From Amanita rubescens (lineage: Eukaryota > Basidiomycota > Agaricomycetes > Agaricales > Amanitaceae), in assembly GCA_015039365.1 (NCBI GenBank), contig WION01000468.1:1-41255 (forward strand): a DNA stretch of 41,255 nucleotides. The letters are read 5' to 3'. Below are positions 1 to 11,681 of the stretch, in pieces. The notes beneath the pieces are model-generated. The model had not been told where the DNA came from. It worked only from the letters and a program-made list of their open reading frames with translations, and ran no database searches. The position numbers were made by a program, and so were the translations under genes. Every line of letters begins with the position of its first letter. The stretch's first letter is position 1.

Positions 1-1155
1 CCCTCGCTCAGCGCATCGTACGCGTCATCGCTCAACGGTAACCGATACCGTTCCTCCACCTCCCTCAACGCAGCCAACACCTCCAAAGCCGATTTCCTAA
101 CAAGCGTAGAGGGTTCACCGGCACCTTTCTTTTGATGCTTCTGCGTGACTTGATCGCGTTCCCGACGTAAAAGATCCGGAGCCTTGTCAGGGGGAGGTTT
201 CGCAGACGACGAAGAAGAAGACGTGTGCGCCTCGTGACCACTCAGGGTATTATGTCGATTCTGTTTACTAGGCGTACCACCTGGTCCGAGCACCATCGGT
301 CTGAGATGAGCTCGCGAGTGGACCGGGGAAAGTGCTGAATCATCCGGGAGCGACACGAGGTAGTTCCTCGTCGATCGGATCGCTCTCGTCGTCGTTTTGA
401 GAAGTTCGAGCACGTCGACGGGTGTAGATGATGAAGGGTCGCTGATGGTGACGATGGGGCGGTTTTCTGAGGGGAAGGATTGTTGGGTGTAGGCGGAGTG
501 GGGTGGAAGATCATCGTTATCGAGGTTCCAGGCACGCGTTACGGCATTGAGGTCGTCGACGACACCTGGGAGGAGGGAATCTGGATCTGTTTCGTACGTC
601 TTGGGTTGGTTGGTAGGAAGGTGGGTTTGTTTGGGATGGGGAGGGTGAGCGTGAATGTTTCTGGGAAGAGGGATTTGGTGGTGCTAGGCGGAGAGGACGA
701 GAGGGATGATGTAGATGTCGATGGGGTGATGCTGGGGAGGTATGAAGCCCCTCCAATGGCGGGAACGAGACCATAGTGTGGTTTTTCGAGTGAACTAAAT
801 GACAGACGTTGAGCGTTCTAATTCTGTTAGGTGATGCCGAGACGTACTCTTTATTCGCGACTAGTCCAGTCTTGGTAAAGTAGTGTTGTAGATGTTCAAT
901 ACTTCCTAGGGCGAGGACGCTCTCGCGTTTGGCCGCGCTTCGGCTGAAAGGCTTGAGCGTCTTCGCATTAAATTTCGAATTTGGGTAAACGGCAGTAGGA
1001 CGGCGATTGGGTCCCGCTCTTTCTTCTGAACCTGGACTTGAGGGCGAAGGCGCTGAGCCAGAGCTCAATGTGCCCGTCGAGTCAGGAGTAAGACTCATGG
1101 GCGAGGGAGAGGCAGAGCCTGAGCTTTCTGCAATCCACGAAGAGGCTCTTGCCAT
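1..1155 (-). CDS. Uncharacterised protein, 3' end cut by window, apparent frameshift
   Basis: I do not recognise the family. Translation starts at the ATG at 1155 (MARASSWIAESS) with a Ser/Pro-rich leader, then a better-conserved-looking stretch (FNAKTLKPFSRSAAKRES, IEHLQHYFTKTGL). A GTACGT...TTTAG intron (about 870 to 818) joins into SLEKPHYGLVPAIGG. Around 625-610 the frame must change by one base, at an ACCAACCAACCC tract, to continue into a long open stretch (DDLNAVTRAWNL, RAIRSTRNYLVSLPDD, SALEVLAALREVEERYRLP) that runs off the left edge. The helical, charged C-terminal part and the Ser-rich linkers suggest a cytosolic or nuclear scaffold or regulator, but that is only a guess. The frame break is either a real lesion or a one-base sequence error. 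Confidence 0.5.
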
Positions 1156-2131
1156 TCGGGCGTGGGAAGTCTCATCAACGTTTGTCGCGACAACTAGTAC
1201 GCCGGGTCCAGAGGTTGCCGGACGACTATCATTATTAGTGTAATTTATGTTGATTTTTCAAAATATCCAACTCCACAAAACGTCATTGTACTTAGTCGTC
1301 AACATTCTCAGCCCTTATGCCCTGCAACCGACGTGACCGGCGACTTGGCTCACCAGTAGTTGGCGGAGCAGTGGCAACCTTTTTGGGGCTAGTACTCGAT
1401 TCTCCTGGCTCGGAGTCATTGGACGGACTGCCGGGTGACGCTTCTGGCTGAGAGATTTGTTGGTGCGTGAATCTTCATCCCAGCCGGGATTTGAATTGGA
1501 GCTCGAACATAGTATGTTTGGCGCGCTCCCGTCGATATGCATCTGCCCAGTCAATCAGATGGGCCTGGTACCGCGGCTCTGATCCTCCTTCAGTACTCGG
1601 AATCGCCTCCCAGACGAAGTTAGCAGATCCGTTTTTGTCTCTAGAGTCAAATGTAAGCACAAATGCATCAGTAGGCTGTTCGACTTACCGATGATCCAGA
1701 TGTATAGATTTCTATAACGTTCCACAGCTTCAGCCTGAAGTCTCTTCGTGCTATCATCATTAATTTTCAACTTTGTTTTCCCAATGGGTACACCCATCTT
1801 TCGCATGACAATATAGTCGAGGTTTCCACCTTGCTTCTTCCTGCGTCCCAGCCAAGCAATTGGTTAACTTGTCGAAGGTTAACAACTTCTGCCTTGATCT
1901 TAGCTATGCTTTTCAAGACGATCTCGATTACAGATTTTTTACGACGGCATCCAGTCCTCGAACTTGCTTTTTTAGGTCAAAGACCCCCAGAGAGTTTGCT
2001 ACCTGGCGGATAACGGAATTGGGGTTGATTTCTGTCAGGCCTCCAAAAGCTCCTTCTTGTTCAAAAGAGCGATGCGCTAGAGAAGATTTTCCCATTATCG
2101 TATGCAGGTATCCAACTTAGTAAAACACTTA

Positions 2132-2639
2132 GGGTCTGTTCGGCAGCCCAACTCCAACCGCGTTAAGGTTAGAGTCAGCTTTTTCCCATCCCTATAAATT
2201 TGACCCTCATACTCAAGGATGCTTTAGGCAGCTTAGCACACGATACCCTTTAGTTTTATTATTGAAATGGTCTTTGTATGCATTTAGAATTGTATTAGAT
2301 CAAAAAGAAAGGGATTCCAGTGCAATAAAAAAGGTTGTCTACAGCTGGAATTGAACCCTAAGCCACATAAAAACATGAACGTGACTTAACCACTATGCTA
2401 AGGTGCCATTGTTGGCAGCTGACGACCGGTCTTATATATACACAAAGCTCGCACCAAACTCAAGTACTTCAGCAAATGAAGCAAGCATAGAGATGCACCA
2501 CAGTTTCACACCTCCTCGCTCATTTCCAAAGTGCTAAGGGTCTGTACAGCACAAGTTTCAATTTGACTCAGATGGGAAAATATTACATAAGCTAACTCTA
2601 ACCTCAACCACGGTTGGAGTTGGGCAGCCGAACAGACCC
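2132..2639. mobile_element. 508-bp MITE with ~50-bp inverted repeats and TTA target duplication
   Basis: The left end GGGTCTGTTCGGCAGCCCAA (2132 on) and the right end, read on the minus strand from 2639 (GGGTCTGTTCGGCTGCCCAA), match over about 50 bp, through a shared GGTTAGAGT block. The trinucleotide TTA stands on both sides (2129-2131 and 2640-2642). Three-base TTA/TAA duplications and this terminus are typical of PIF/Harbinger-type non-autonomous elements. The interior has no transposase reading frame. A partial internal repeat of the terminus (TAAGGGTCTGTACAGC, about 2536-2551) lies near the right end, and a tRNA-like stretch lies in the middle. The element sits between exons of the surrounding minus-strand gene. 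Confidence 0.85.
2333..2407 (-). repeat. tRNA-derived SINE head inside the MITE
   Basis: On the minus strand the 75 nt begin GGCACCTTAGCATAGTGG, fitting a polymerase III A box, and carry GGTTCAATTCC (2347-2357), fitting a B box at the right spacing. The T stem is badly mismatched and no 3' acceptor partner for GGCACCT exists, so it cannot fold as a working tRNA. A T-rich stretch follows. A decayed tRNA gene is the alternative; a SINE head nested in a MITE fits better. Confidence 0.5.
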
Positions 2640-3639
2640 TTACAGTCTGATGAACAGCCTGGGTACTATTCTCGGCGTCGGCTGGTCGGTTGTTTCGCCA
2701 GAGGTATTAAGCGGCTTTTTGTAAAACATATCAGTTTCTGGGACGGATAACGCATAGTATATCCACTTACGGGTTCTGCCTTTGACTTTCCCCTGCCACT
2801 GGTACGGGTTGTCAAGCTAATACCTTCAGCAGCCTTGTATTCCCAGTAAGGAAAAATAGGTACTAGCTCATATCATACCCACTTACCCGCTTCCGTTGCC
2901 CTTCAAGCCCCTAGGGGTGCGAGTAGACCTACCCTTTCGGGCGGCCTTGGTACGGTGAGGAGTCTCGCCGGTTGTAATACGTGATTCCTGGAAAAATATC
3001 AGCTTGCCGCATCGTCAAGAGCCTTCTGGTTGATAACTTACCATAGGACTCTGACGGAATATGTGGCGGCAGTGGTGGGGGTGCGGTGGGATGAAGGTTT
3101 TTGTGAAGTCCGTACTGCGAATAGGGGTTGGGTGCAACGGCACCGTATTCCGGAGTGGCTGACCTTTACCAAATCTGGTAACAGGCATATTGCGTACACC
3201 TCTGGCTCTCAGTCACTGGGAATGTAGGCTACTTAATTCACACTAACCTCATAGCTGGCACTCAATAAGGTATCATCTCCTTGGGCACTACCAGTCACTC
3301 CAACGATTGGATACAAGATGATCGTACAATGAAGTCGATGACTTGAATATCTCCATTCCGTCTGGACTTTTTGTCCCATCTTGGTTGAGAAGAATAGATG
3401 TATGCGCGAATTGGGGACTACAGGTAGGGCACCACGTGGGGTGGTCTTGAAGGCGCTTGTGATCCAGTGTGCAGCGAAGGCTTGGACCGGGTTGATGCAT
3501 TTTAGTTATCCCTTTTCTTATACTTAAGCAAGATCCCACATATAAATGATCGAGAACGTACCTTTAACTCGATACTAGCCTGCGATTCTGCCAATAGCCA
3601 TGCATCAGCTGCCGAAGAAAGCCTTCTCGTCCATCAGCA

Positions 3640-4117
3640 TGTTATCTCTAACGTTGTTCTCTGTTGGGACATACATTCTCCACGGTGACATAGTAGCATT
3701 TGAGGACCGATTCGACCATCAAGGGGCAAACTAGTAAAGCTGGGAGTGGAAGTAGAAGTATGTCTGGACATCGGAGTGGAGCTAGGAATAGGTTGTCTAG
3801 AAATTGGGCCATGGCTGGAAGTGGAGGATAGTCGGCTTGACGTTGATGCCGGGACCCATTCCGGAACGGTCAGTGAATCTCGCATAGGTCACAGGTGATG
3901 GCGTCGAATTGGAGGGAACGACGGGAGTCGAGGAGTCAGATGCAGACGGCGGAGGGTACTGGGAGCCACCTGACACATGGAGAGTGCGGATGGGATGGGA
4001 GGTACTGCGTTGGGAGGAATGCCTGTGGTGATGTTTGCTGGGAGTTGGGTGGGAAGTTGAGGAATGTGGGGGCGCTAGCAGAAGGCACAAGGCTTGAATT
4101 GTTCACTTGTTGGCCCG
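3640..4117. other. Region of Ser/Thr/Pro-rich open frames, no assignable gene
   Basis: The minus strand has overlapping Ser/Thr/Pro-rich open frames with no recognisable domain. They could be the N-terminal low-complexity part of the gene ending at 1475. The right border is sharp: at 4118 homology to the Hsp70 gene begins on the plus strand. Confidence 0.3.
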
Positions 4118-4687
4118 CTCGATCCTTACAACACGGAGACGCCATTCAAGAAATGCTCTCAAGAGTCTGAGAGAACGGCGATTTCTGAGAAACTGGACGA
4201 TTCATTCACATGGCTGTTCGAGATGGGCGACCTGGCCGAGACATCACAGCTGCTCGATAAATGCGTAGTATTAGAGGCCATGGAACTGGAGCACGCAATT
4301 ATTCCTGCAAGAAGCGCGGCAGAATTTAACTGCTGAAGAGTCGGGACAACCCTCTTAGTGGACAAAGGATGAGTTAGAGGGGCTAGAAAAGACTTTGCGA
4401 GAGCACGAGGGGTGGTTGAATGAGTGGGTAGAGAAGCAGAAAAAAGTCAAGTCGTATGAAGATCCAGTGATTGAGACGACAGAGATGAAGGCGCGTGCCA
4501 AGGTGCTTGAGCAGCACTTGCAGAGATTAGTTCGGAGAAGGGTTCCCAAGGTTAAAAAGACGACGACGAATGGGAGTGCGAAGGCAGGAGAGGAGAGGAA
4601 TACGAAACAGGAGCACGATGAGTTGTAGCTGTAGATCAGTAGTAAGTAACTAATAATACTAAACGTGATTTTGATTATGTATTATTA
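4118..4687 (+). pseudogene. Truncated, deleted copy of ER Hsp70 (LHS1/HYOU1) 3' end
   Basis: This stretch is a close copy, in opposite orientation, of the last exon and 3' flank of the Hsp70 gene at 12.5-13.2 kb. It starts abruptly at LDPYNTETPFKKCS, keeps KLDDSFTWLFEMGDLAETS, and ends with the ER-retention tail KQEHDEL before a shared 3' flank that stops near 4687. Compared with the other copy it lacks 71 bp after 4286, between two TGGAAC hexamers. This shifts the frame, so the reading closes at 4336. It also has a 3-bp loss and an AAG-to-TAG change downstream. At 4160-4162 it still has CAA where the other copy has TAA. With no promoter or ATPase domain it is a dead gene fragment. Confidence 0.88.
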
Positions 4688-4886
4688 CGCCCTGCTCAAT
4701 AAAGACGCATCTCAAGGCATTTCGTCTCAGACGACGACCTCTACAAGTGTGTCTGTCTTGACCCAACACCCACAACATTCTCATTCCTTCATCTTTTACC
4801 AGCTATGTCCTCAGGGTAGCGTCAGTAGTTCTCTATTCTATTTATCTTTTTCATCTTAATCCAACCCTTCTCCAGAGTCCTCAGTT

Positions 4887-7800
4887 ATGTACTGCTTCCA
4901 AAAGAATCACCCAAGCCTTCGAGAACATCATCTACGACTTTCCGCTCTCTCAAACTTTTCTATTGGCGATCTATTCGGGGATTTTAGAGATGGTTCAAAG
5001 AGTGTTAAATTTCCCGAAAAACTCAAGGTCCTCAAAAGTTGCAGGACATAGCTCTGGGCAAGAATCCTGCGTACGTCGCTTCGATCATCCTCTCCGTTGC
5101 CATTGTCCTGATCAAGACATTATCACCTCTAACTACTCGGATCAACTCGTCCGACGTACCATGGCTAAATTCTATGGCCAGTTCCTCGACGACTCGTTCA
5201 AGAAGCAGATGAAAGAAAACCGGAAAATCGAAGAACTCATTCTCATGTTCGCCACTCATGCCACGGCCGTACTCAAGAAGGAGCCGGCGCTCGCGCTCGA
5301 TGGGTGGAAAATGGAGCTCAACAACCATATTGCGCAGTTTGTCAAGATGTTCGGGGAGTGTTTGCGGGATGAACCATGTTTCGCCGGAGCTGTTATCGCG
5401 GTTGGACGATTATGCAGCCAAGTTGACCCCGAAATCTTCTTCCTCGGCGTATAGTGACTCTGGATATGACTCGGCGTCGACGTCGAGGGATCGGGACTCT
5501 TATGTTGGTTCTTCGCTTACGGTGCCACCAGCATCTGGGTTGAGCGTGGCGGATATGCGGCTTGGTTTCGGACTTGTTCAAGATTCCAGAGCAAGCGATT
5601 CAGAAAGAGGTAGATCAGATAAAAGGGACAGTGACGGAAAAGGTGAGAGTCTTCATGATGCCTCAATGTTCGTTCACCGACTCTTTACATTGCAGGCGAT
5701 AAATGATCTCAAGGTGCCTTTTTTTCCCCTATCGCATACTAAAGTTTGAATTGTCAATAGACATGTTTGAAAAACATCAATGCAGGCGCCGCCTTCCCAG
5801 GCCGACGAGAAGATTTCGACAGTGACACCGGATGGCAACACTGGCGGTCTCTCGAGACATCAGTCCTTCAACAACTCATGGTAGCGATGGTTCAAGCCAA
5901 ACCGGAACTTGCCAAGACCACCTCTGACTCGACATCACCCACTTCTGGATCAGGCCGACCTGGATCCATATACGGCCCCAGTGGCATCGACTCCCCAATC
6001 GAATGCACAACGTCGAGAACTGCATCTGTCAAACGGTCAATGTACAACTCCCTCGAGTTCACACACTCTAGCGGAATGGAGGACAGTGACGATGAGTAAC
6101 TCGAGGTTGGGCACCACTTTACTTTTATCCCGCCAAGTCCGCGCAAGTACTACAAACGTCTTCTCGAGCTTTGTCTTCAAGAGGACCTTGACAAGATGTT
6201 GAGCCCTGATGTGCCGGACAACGAGGAAGTCTCGCTGGGTATCCTGACCCAGCCTCATTTAGACTTGTTGTCAGAGTGTGCGTTGCGGTGGAGGATAGGG
6301 CATGCGTATAGAGCCGTGTGCTTCTTGGACCTTGTGAAAGACTTTTTCGAGAGGGAAAGTATACCCATCCAGTGTGTCCCCCGAGGCGTTGAGTGGTGTG
6401 GTTAGAACAGTGGGCGATACCGATGTTGATAACCTCATGGTTCAGGATGTGCGTCCCTTTCTTTCTTTCTCTCCCTTTCTCCAACAAATCTCGACGATCT
6501 CGTTCACAGTACGAATACCTATCCAACGTCTACGGAGCTCTCTTTACCCTTTTCATGTCTTATTTGTATCACTCTATGGACCAGCTTCCTTCATTGAAAC
6601 CTTCCTTCATTGAACACTTTCTCACAATTTTGGATCACGTCACGGACAGTGGCTTGCTGGACAAGTTTAATCTTGACGTCGTAGCGCGATTTGAAGATAT
6701 CCGGGACCACGCGAGGCAAATGTCAGCGGCCTGGTACGATGCCAAGATGGACGGTATAGTCAAGGAAAACCATGGCGTGAACCAGGCGCTGCCGCTTCTG
6801 ATGATGACGGATGAGATTAAGAAGAGTCAGAAGTTGATAGGCAAGAGGTTCCCGGATCCAGTCTTGGGGTACGTCTTTTGGATCCTTTCCGATTGTTTTT
6901 TCTTTCTTGGACTGAGTAATTGGGACGTTTTGCAGCCAACTCGACTTTGCGTCATTGTTCGCACATGTGTTCGTGCCGCGGTTCATCAACGACTTGAGCA
7001 GCTCGCAGAAGCGATTGTACGAGTCATCGATGAATGGGCCAACGCCGGACGTGCCGATCCAGGACATCTTTTCGCTTTACAGGAGGACGAAGATGCTTAT
7101 TGAGATTCACGACGCGTTTTGCCCACAGTAAGCCATCTAATGTTTATAAGGTTTTCCGCTGATAATGAAGGGTCACAGGGTTGATCTACAGTTTGATCTT
7201 GGAGTGTTCTTCGAGCCCTATGTGAGACAGTGGTTGGTAACGACGGACAACAGGACAAGTCAGTGGGTTGAAGCAGTGAGTTTTTACGATTGTCTGTCAT
7301 TTGCTCCCCCAGCTTACATTGCCATAGGCTATTGCAGCCGACAAGGTATCAAGATCATCTCCCCTCTTTGAAAAGCATCATCTTCTCATTTGACCTTCTA
7401 GTTTGAACCAGATGGAGAACAAGGGCATCATAGCACATCCATTGCTGATCTCTTCGACTCATTGCGCAGTCCAATCAACATTTTGCAAGAACTACACTGG
7501 GCAGACGAATACCAAGAAGCCAGATTCTTTACCAGCCTTTCAAACGTAGGTATCCATCCATTTATCCCAAGGCTCATCCCGATTGAAACATTGATCCAGA
7601 GCATCTCCAAAGCTATCGACATTTATTGCCGTACCGTGGAGAGCCTATTCCTAGCGGAAATGTTCCCTCGACCGAACGACCACCTACAGCCTCAAAAATC
7701 CTCCGCGTGGCTTGAGAAAGCGCGGCAGCTCGCCGTCACAGGCGAGAAACGCGTCGAACCGTTTAATTTCCGGCCTGAAACGTGCGTGAAGCTGAATAAC

Positions 7801-9488
7801 GTTGAAGCAGCCCGCAAGTTGCTGGATAACATGTATAATCAAATGCAGGCAGACCACGTGGCGGTCGTGCTGGAGCATTCTGCTCCGCCCGTGCCGGAGA
7901 AGGTGGTCAGGGGCGACCGGTTCCTGTTCACGGTGAAGGTCGTGATTGCGGAGGGCTTGGTGCCGGAGTACGTCGACAAAGTTGGATACTTTTGTCACGT
8001 TGAGCGATGAAGCGGGGAATAGGCTGGCGAAGACGAGGACGATCTACGAGACGACGAATCCGAGATGTGAGTGTTTTTGTTGACGAGGATGGTAGTTTAA
8101 TCTTACTCCCTCTATTCCAGGGGAGGAAGCGTTTGATATTTCGGTGGAGAAGCCTCTCTGGTTGATGGTGAGCGTTCGGGATCGCGCTCTAGTGGGAAAA
8201 CATGATACCGTTGGACGGGCGTACTTATGCCTTGATCCACGCCGGTTTGGAGATTTCTTGTCGCATGAGCTGTGGATGGATTTAGACTCCAGCGGACGGA
8301 TATTGGTCCGTGTGAGCATGGGGGGTGAAAAGGATGACATTTTGTTCTTTTTTGGAAGGGCATTTAGATCATTGAAGAGAGCTGAAGGGGATATGTTGAG
8401 GATCTTTATTGATAAGGTACGTGGCCCTGGGTATTTTTGTACCGAGGTGGCGACGACGATTCGCGGCTTAGATGTCACCCTTTATTCGACAATGTGCCTC
8501 TCGGAACATTGTCAAAACGCTGCTCAAATCTCGCGATGTTGGTTTGGACTATAACAAGGTGCTGGGCAACATGACGGCGTTTTACAAGTCTGCTCTCGGT
8601 GGCGGTAGCTCTTTGGGCGAAGTGCAGATACCCCTGCCACTGTCCGAGAACCCCTGCGTGAGACCGGACGAGTTGACAGATGTCGAGATTGAGCAGGCGA
8701 TCGTGCCTCTGTTTGACTATTTTGATGCTAACCTGCAGACGCTCAACACGTACCTAAGTGAAACAGCCAAGGTGATGGTGATGAGCCGGGTATGGAAGGT
8801 GCTGTCGGTTATTGAAAGTTTGTTGATCCCTCCTCTGTCGGAGGTGTCGAGCGAGATGAAGTCTTTGAGTGAGAAGGAAGTGGATATCGTGTTCAAGTGG
8901 CTCAAGGTGCGTGTCTCGAACGTGTTGAAGAACTCGAGTCTGCTGATGGTTGTCTTGTCAAGTTCTTGCGGGACTACTTTTATGCCGGCGGAGACAGCTT
9001 GAATCTATTCAGAATCAGAGGTACCGTGACGTGATGTCAATTCGGTTGTACTACGATTGGCATACGTGAGTCTTTCTTTCATTGCCTTGCTCCGTTGACA
9101 TTAAAATTGGAACAGGGACGAGTTAATGGAAGAATGCGTCAAAATGACGCAGCAGAGCCTTGGCGCGGACTCGACTTTCGTCAAGAAACGCGCCAAGAGT
9201 GTGTATTCTCAACAGAACCTTGGTACGATTAGAAGGAGCGGAAGCAAGAGAAAGAGGTGGCGGGGAGCAAGGAGATTATTTTAAGGATATTGCGTATGAG
9301 GTGCACTTTTTTTTGGCTTTGCGCTACCAGGTTTACTAAATGCTCTTGATAGACCTGGGATGTCCAATTTTATCTCTCAGCAGATATGGATTATGGCCAA
9401 GATGCAGCAAGAGCAGGAGAAACGCGCAAAGGAGCTGGAACAGCGCAAGTCGAAGCGGGCCTCCGCTGCGCCGCAGCTTCCTGCATAG
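4887..9488 (+). pseudogene. Munc13-like MUN/C2-domain protein gene, disrupted
   Basis: Munc13-family proteins tether or prime exocytic vesicles at the plasma membrane; fungal members lie at growth sites. The order here is the fungal one: an N-terminal part (VKFPEKLKVLK, LQDIALGKN), a MUN region (FYGQFLDDSFKKQMKENRKI, PRKYYKRLLELCLQEDLDKM, SLGILTQPHLDLLSECALRW), MHD1 (7.2-7.6 kb), a C2 domain (about 7.9-8.3 kb, RFLFTVKVVIAEGLVPE, KPLWLMVSVRDRALVGKHDT), then MHD2 and a charged tail ending at 9488. Many short introns can be placed. Lesions: an in-frame TAA at 6097-6099 (DDE-stop-LEVGHHF), an extra G near 5366-5368, an extra C in C5 at 6378-6382, an extra G near 7984, a missing base near 9001 and another near 9237. 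The stop cannot be explained by homopolymer error. ATG 4887 gives the longest plausible N terminus. Confidence 0.82.
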
Positions 9489-9629
9489 GAATAATAGGAG
9501 TCTTTTGAAGTTGAATGAAAGGCTTGCGTTCTTGTCATTCATTGACTTTTCCTATCATCAATTCCACATTCTCTTTTTTGTTATCAATTGGGACCTGCCT
9601 TAAGGTGTCTTATCTTTTAATTCAAGTCA

Positions 9630-11681
9630 CCTAAGACACACATTGCATGTCTTAAAACTGTCTTTTAAATTTAAGTTGTACAAGTAGTTTAAGTCCAATA
9701 TAAGTCACTCAAGTCAGACCACAAATTCCTGATGGCCAGTTTGGCAGTTATATACTACTACAACTTGTGTAAATTCACTATGAATATAAATATTCACAGC
9801 CCTCTATTCTAGAGTGACATGCAACATGTTTGGATAGATCTATTACCACAAGTTTCACAAGACCAATTTCTTCAAATGCTGTCAAATCTTTCACCTGCTG
9901 TAACAGTTTGAGATATGACTGAGATCTATCACTGGGTTCAGGCCAAGTACCCATGATAATCTTGATTATCTTCAGATTTGGGAACCTGCACCTTAACTTG
10001 TGAAGAAGATTTGGGGATTCAAAAAATCCTAGGCATGACAAATCTTCTACCAAATCTTGATAGGGAGTGATCCTGAGCCAATATTCCTCTAAAGTATTTG
10101 GAGAAGGAAGGGCCAGTAACATCTTCCACATGGCCACAAAATGAGGCTGTTGAAGAGCATCCAGTGGAAATGTAAAGTATACAATGCGAACATTGATGCA
10201 TTGGGTGAGTTGAGCAGGGTCCAAATAAAGTGGTAATCCATCTGTTGAAAGCCTCAGATGTCATATGTTCAACATGAAAATACGCATACCATGCATTTGC
10301 ATCCAGGTGGTAGTAAGGAAATATTCATTGAAGAAGATGAAAAGTTGCTCTATACAATGGCCCATGTGATGTAAAAATCTCCGGGTCAAAGGAACATGTT
10401 CATCATAAGGTCGGATATAGAATGTCTGGACCATAATATTGACACCTGGGTTAATTGATGGATCCAATACATCTCCTAGAAGTGCAAGCGAGATGTTATC
10501 GAGCATCCTGAATTGGAAAGAGCGAGGAAATATGGATAAATGGCGGGAGAGGTTTGGCTTTTCGAGGTATTTGAATTTCAGCTTTCGGAAGGCAAAGGTT
10601 TTTATAGAAGGTGGAAGCCGGCTGAAAAACATCTTGGTTTCTCCCCGGAGCCAGTAACCCACACCGTCCAGCTGCAGATCTTGCAAGTTCAAGTGGAAGA
10701 TAACTTCCAGAACTGGAGGTGGTACAACCTTCCATCCAATTTTCGACATCTCATGTGCCGATATGCTTAGTGACTTGACGTTACAGAGGTTTGATGCAAC
10801 TTGCATAGGGTCCCATTTTTTACGATAACGGAAACGGTGGTGGAACACATCCTGGAGGTGGATTTCTTTTACGGCCAAAGTAAAGCTGGTCCATGGCGCA
10901 CCAGCACGGTGCAAAAACCGGTCAAAAGTTTTGTGGTTGGTGAACTCGAGGGAGGAAAACAGACAACGTCGGGTTTTCACAAGGGCTCGTCTGCAAACGA
11001 GGCCAAGGGAAAGCAATGTTGATTTGTCATCAAGATTATCGATGATCTCGTCGAGAATCTCTGGAGGGAACACTGGGACGGGGTGGTTAACTGTGAGCAT
11101 GATGGCCGGAAGCATACACAGCGCCGATTGTAAAGAGTCTCGGTTCAAGTTGTTCCGTCGTTAGGAGGCGAAAGCCTTGAAAGGGGTCACCGGATATGTT
11201 CAAGGATCCCAATCAGCGGGCCCAGTCATATGGCAAGAAGGGGAAAAGGGGGGTAGTATCAGACGTACGAAAAACTCCTTAATACTATCTAACTGTTAAT
11301 GTGATTAAAAAAGCATAATATAACGTGTATTGCTGATAGAGACTACGAGGACTCGGATGGCATACTCATTGACATGTTGTGGTCCCATAGGACGTTTGCT
11401 CAATTAGTGGCAGAGAGGTGATATCCGGACGACAAATGCACGCCCTGCTCGACGGTCTGCGTGCTGATCGTTCGGCTGTGATGAGTGGAACAATGGTGTA
11501 CATTCAGCCCATGAAGTTTGCACGCACGCATCAGAGCGCGCCTACATCTTTCGATCGAATCCGCCCCTTTTCCCACTTTGTAAGTTCATGCTGACCAAAA
11601 AGGATGCCAAGTGCTTACCACCTTGAAGCTGCCCTCACGAATCACGCGGTTGCTATGACGTCCTCCTTCCCCGACAACCTG
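9630..11681. repeat. Segmental duplication, copy A (direct repeat with 16901-18958)
   Basis: About 2.05 kb that recurs at 16901-18958 in the same orientation with few substitutions and small indels. The unit runs from a CTTAAG/AAGT-rich tract through the F-box gene and some 500 bp of its 5' flank, ending at CCCCGACAACCTG in both copies. Beyond both ends the sequences are unrelated. I found no terminal inverted repeat or obvious target-site duplication. Confidence 0.9.
9778..11115 (-). CDS. F-box-like protein, copy A
   Basis: The N terminus has an F-box-like motif (VFPPEILDEIIDNLDD then LGLVCRRALVKTRRCLF), the Skp1-binding helix pair of SCF ubiquitin-ligase receptors. The rest has irregular leucine-rich features (LQDLQLDGVGYWL, FPNLKIIKIIMGTW), as in the large agaricomycete F-box family whose substrates are unknown. 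Two exons (11115-10290 and 10241-9778) flank a 48-bp intron (10289-10242) with GTATGC...CAACAG ends; the joined frame is 429 codons with no lesion. I start at the ATG at 11115; the frame is open a little further up but has no earlier ATG. The near-identical copy B (17059-18396) differs at about 13 residues, so both may be expressed. Confidence 0.85.

Larger units (their letters stand above)
1475..3606 (-). pseudogene. Unrecognised multi-exon gene interrupted by a MITE
   Basis: Coding-like stretches in minus orientation can be followed from about 3606 down to 1475. In order they are a piece with SSAADAWLLAESQASIELK, an exon reading VQAFAAHWITSAFKTTPRG and SASYE, a Pro-rich exon (LHPTAPPPLPPHIPSES), two basic exons (TKAARKGRSTRTPRGLKG), then PLNTSGETTDQPTPR up to the transposon edge. 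On the far side the text resumes with TEINPNSVIRQVANSLG, KSVIEIVLKSIAKIKAEV, GVPIGKTKLKINDD and a last exon FVWEAIPSTEGG...FELQFKSRLG. A one-base change in an A6 run near 1934 and another near 1846 are needed to keep the frame, and the transposon supplies a stop. I know no family for it. It could be two neighbouring genes; the shared strand and intron style favour one. Confidence 0.4.

Noticed and set aside
480..776. Plus-strand open frame of 98 codons
   Set aside because: Shadow of the minus-strand gene at 1-1155, whose frame has far better protein composition.
2333..2407. Functional tRNA gene
   Set aside because: Boxes A and B are present, but the T stem is mismatched and the acceptor stem has no 3' partner.
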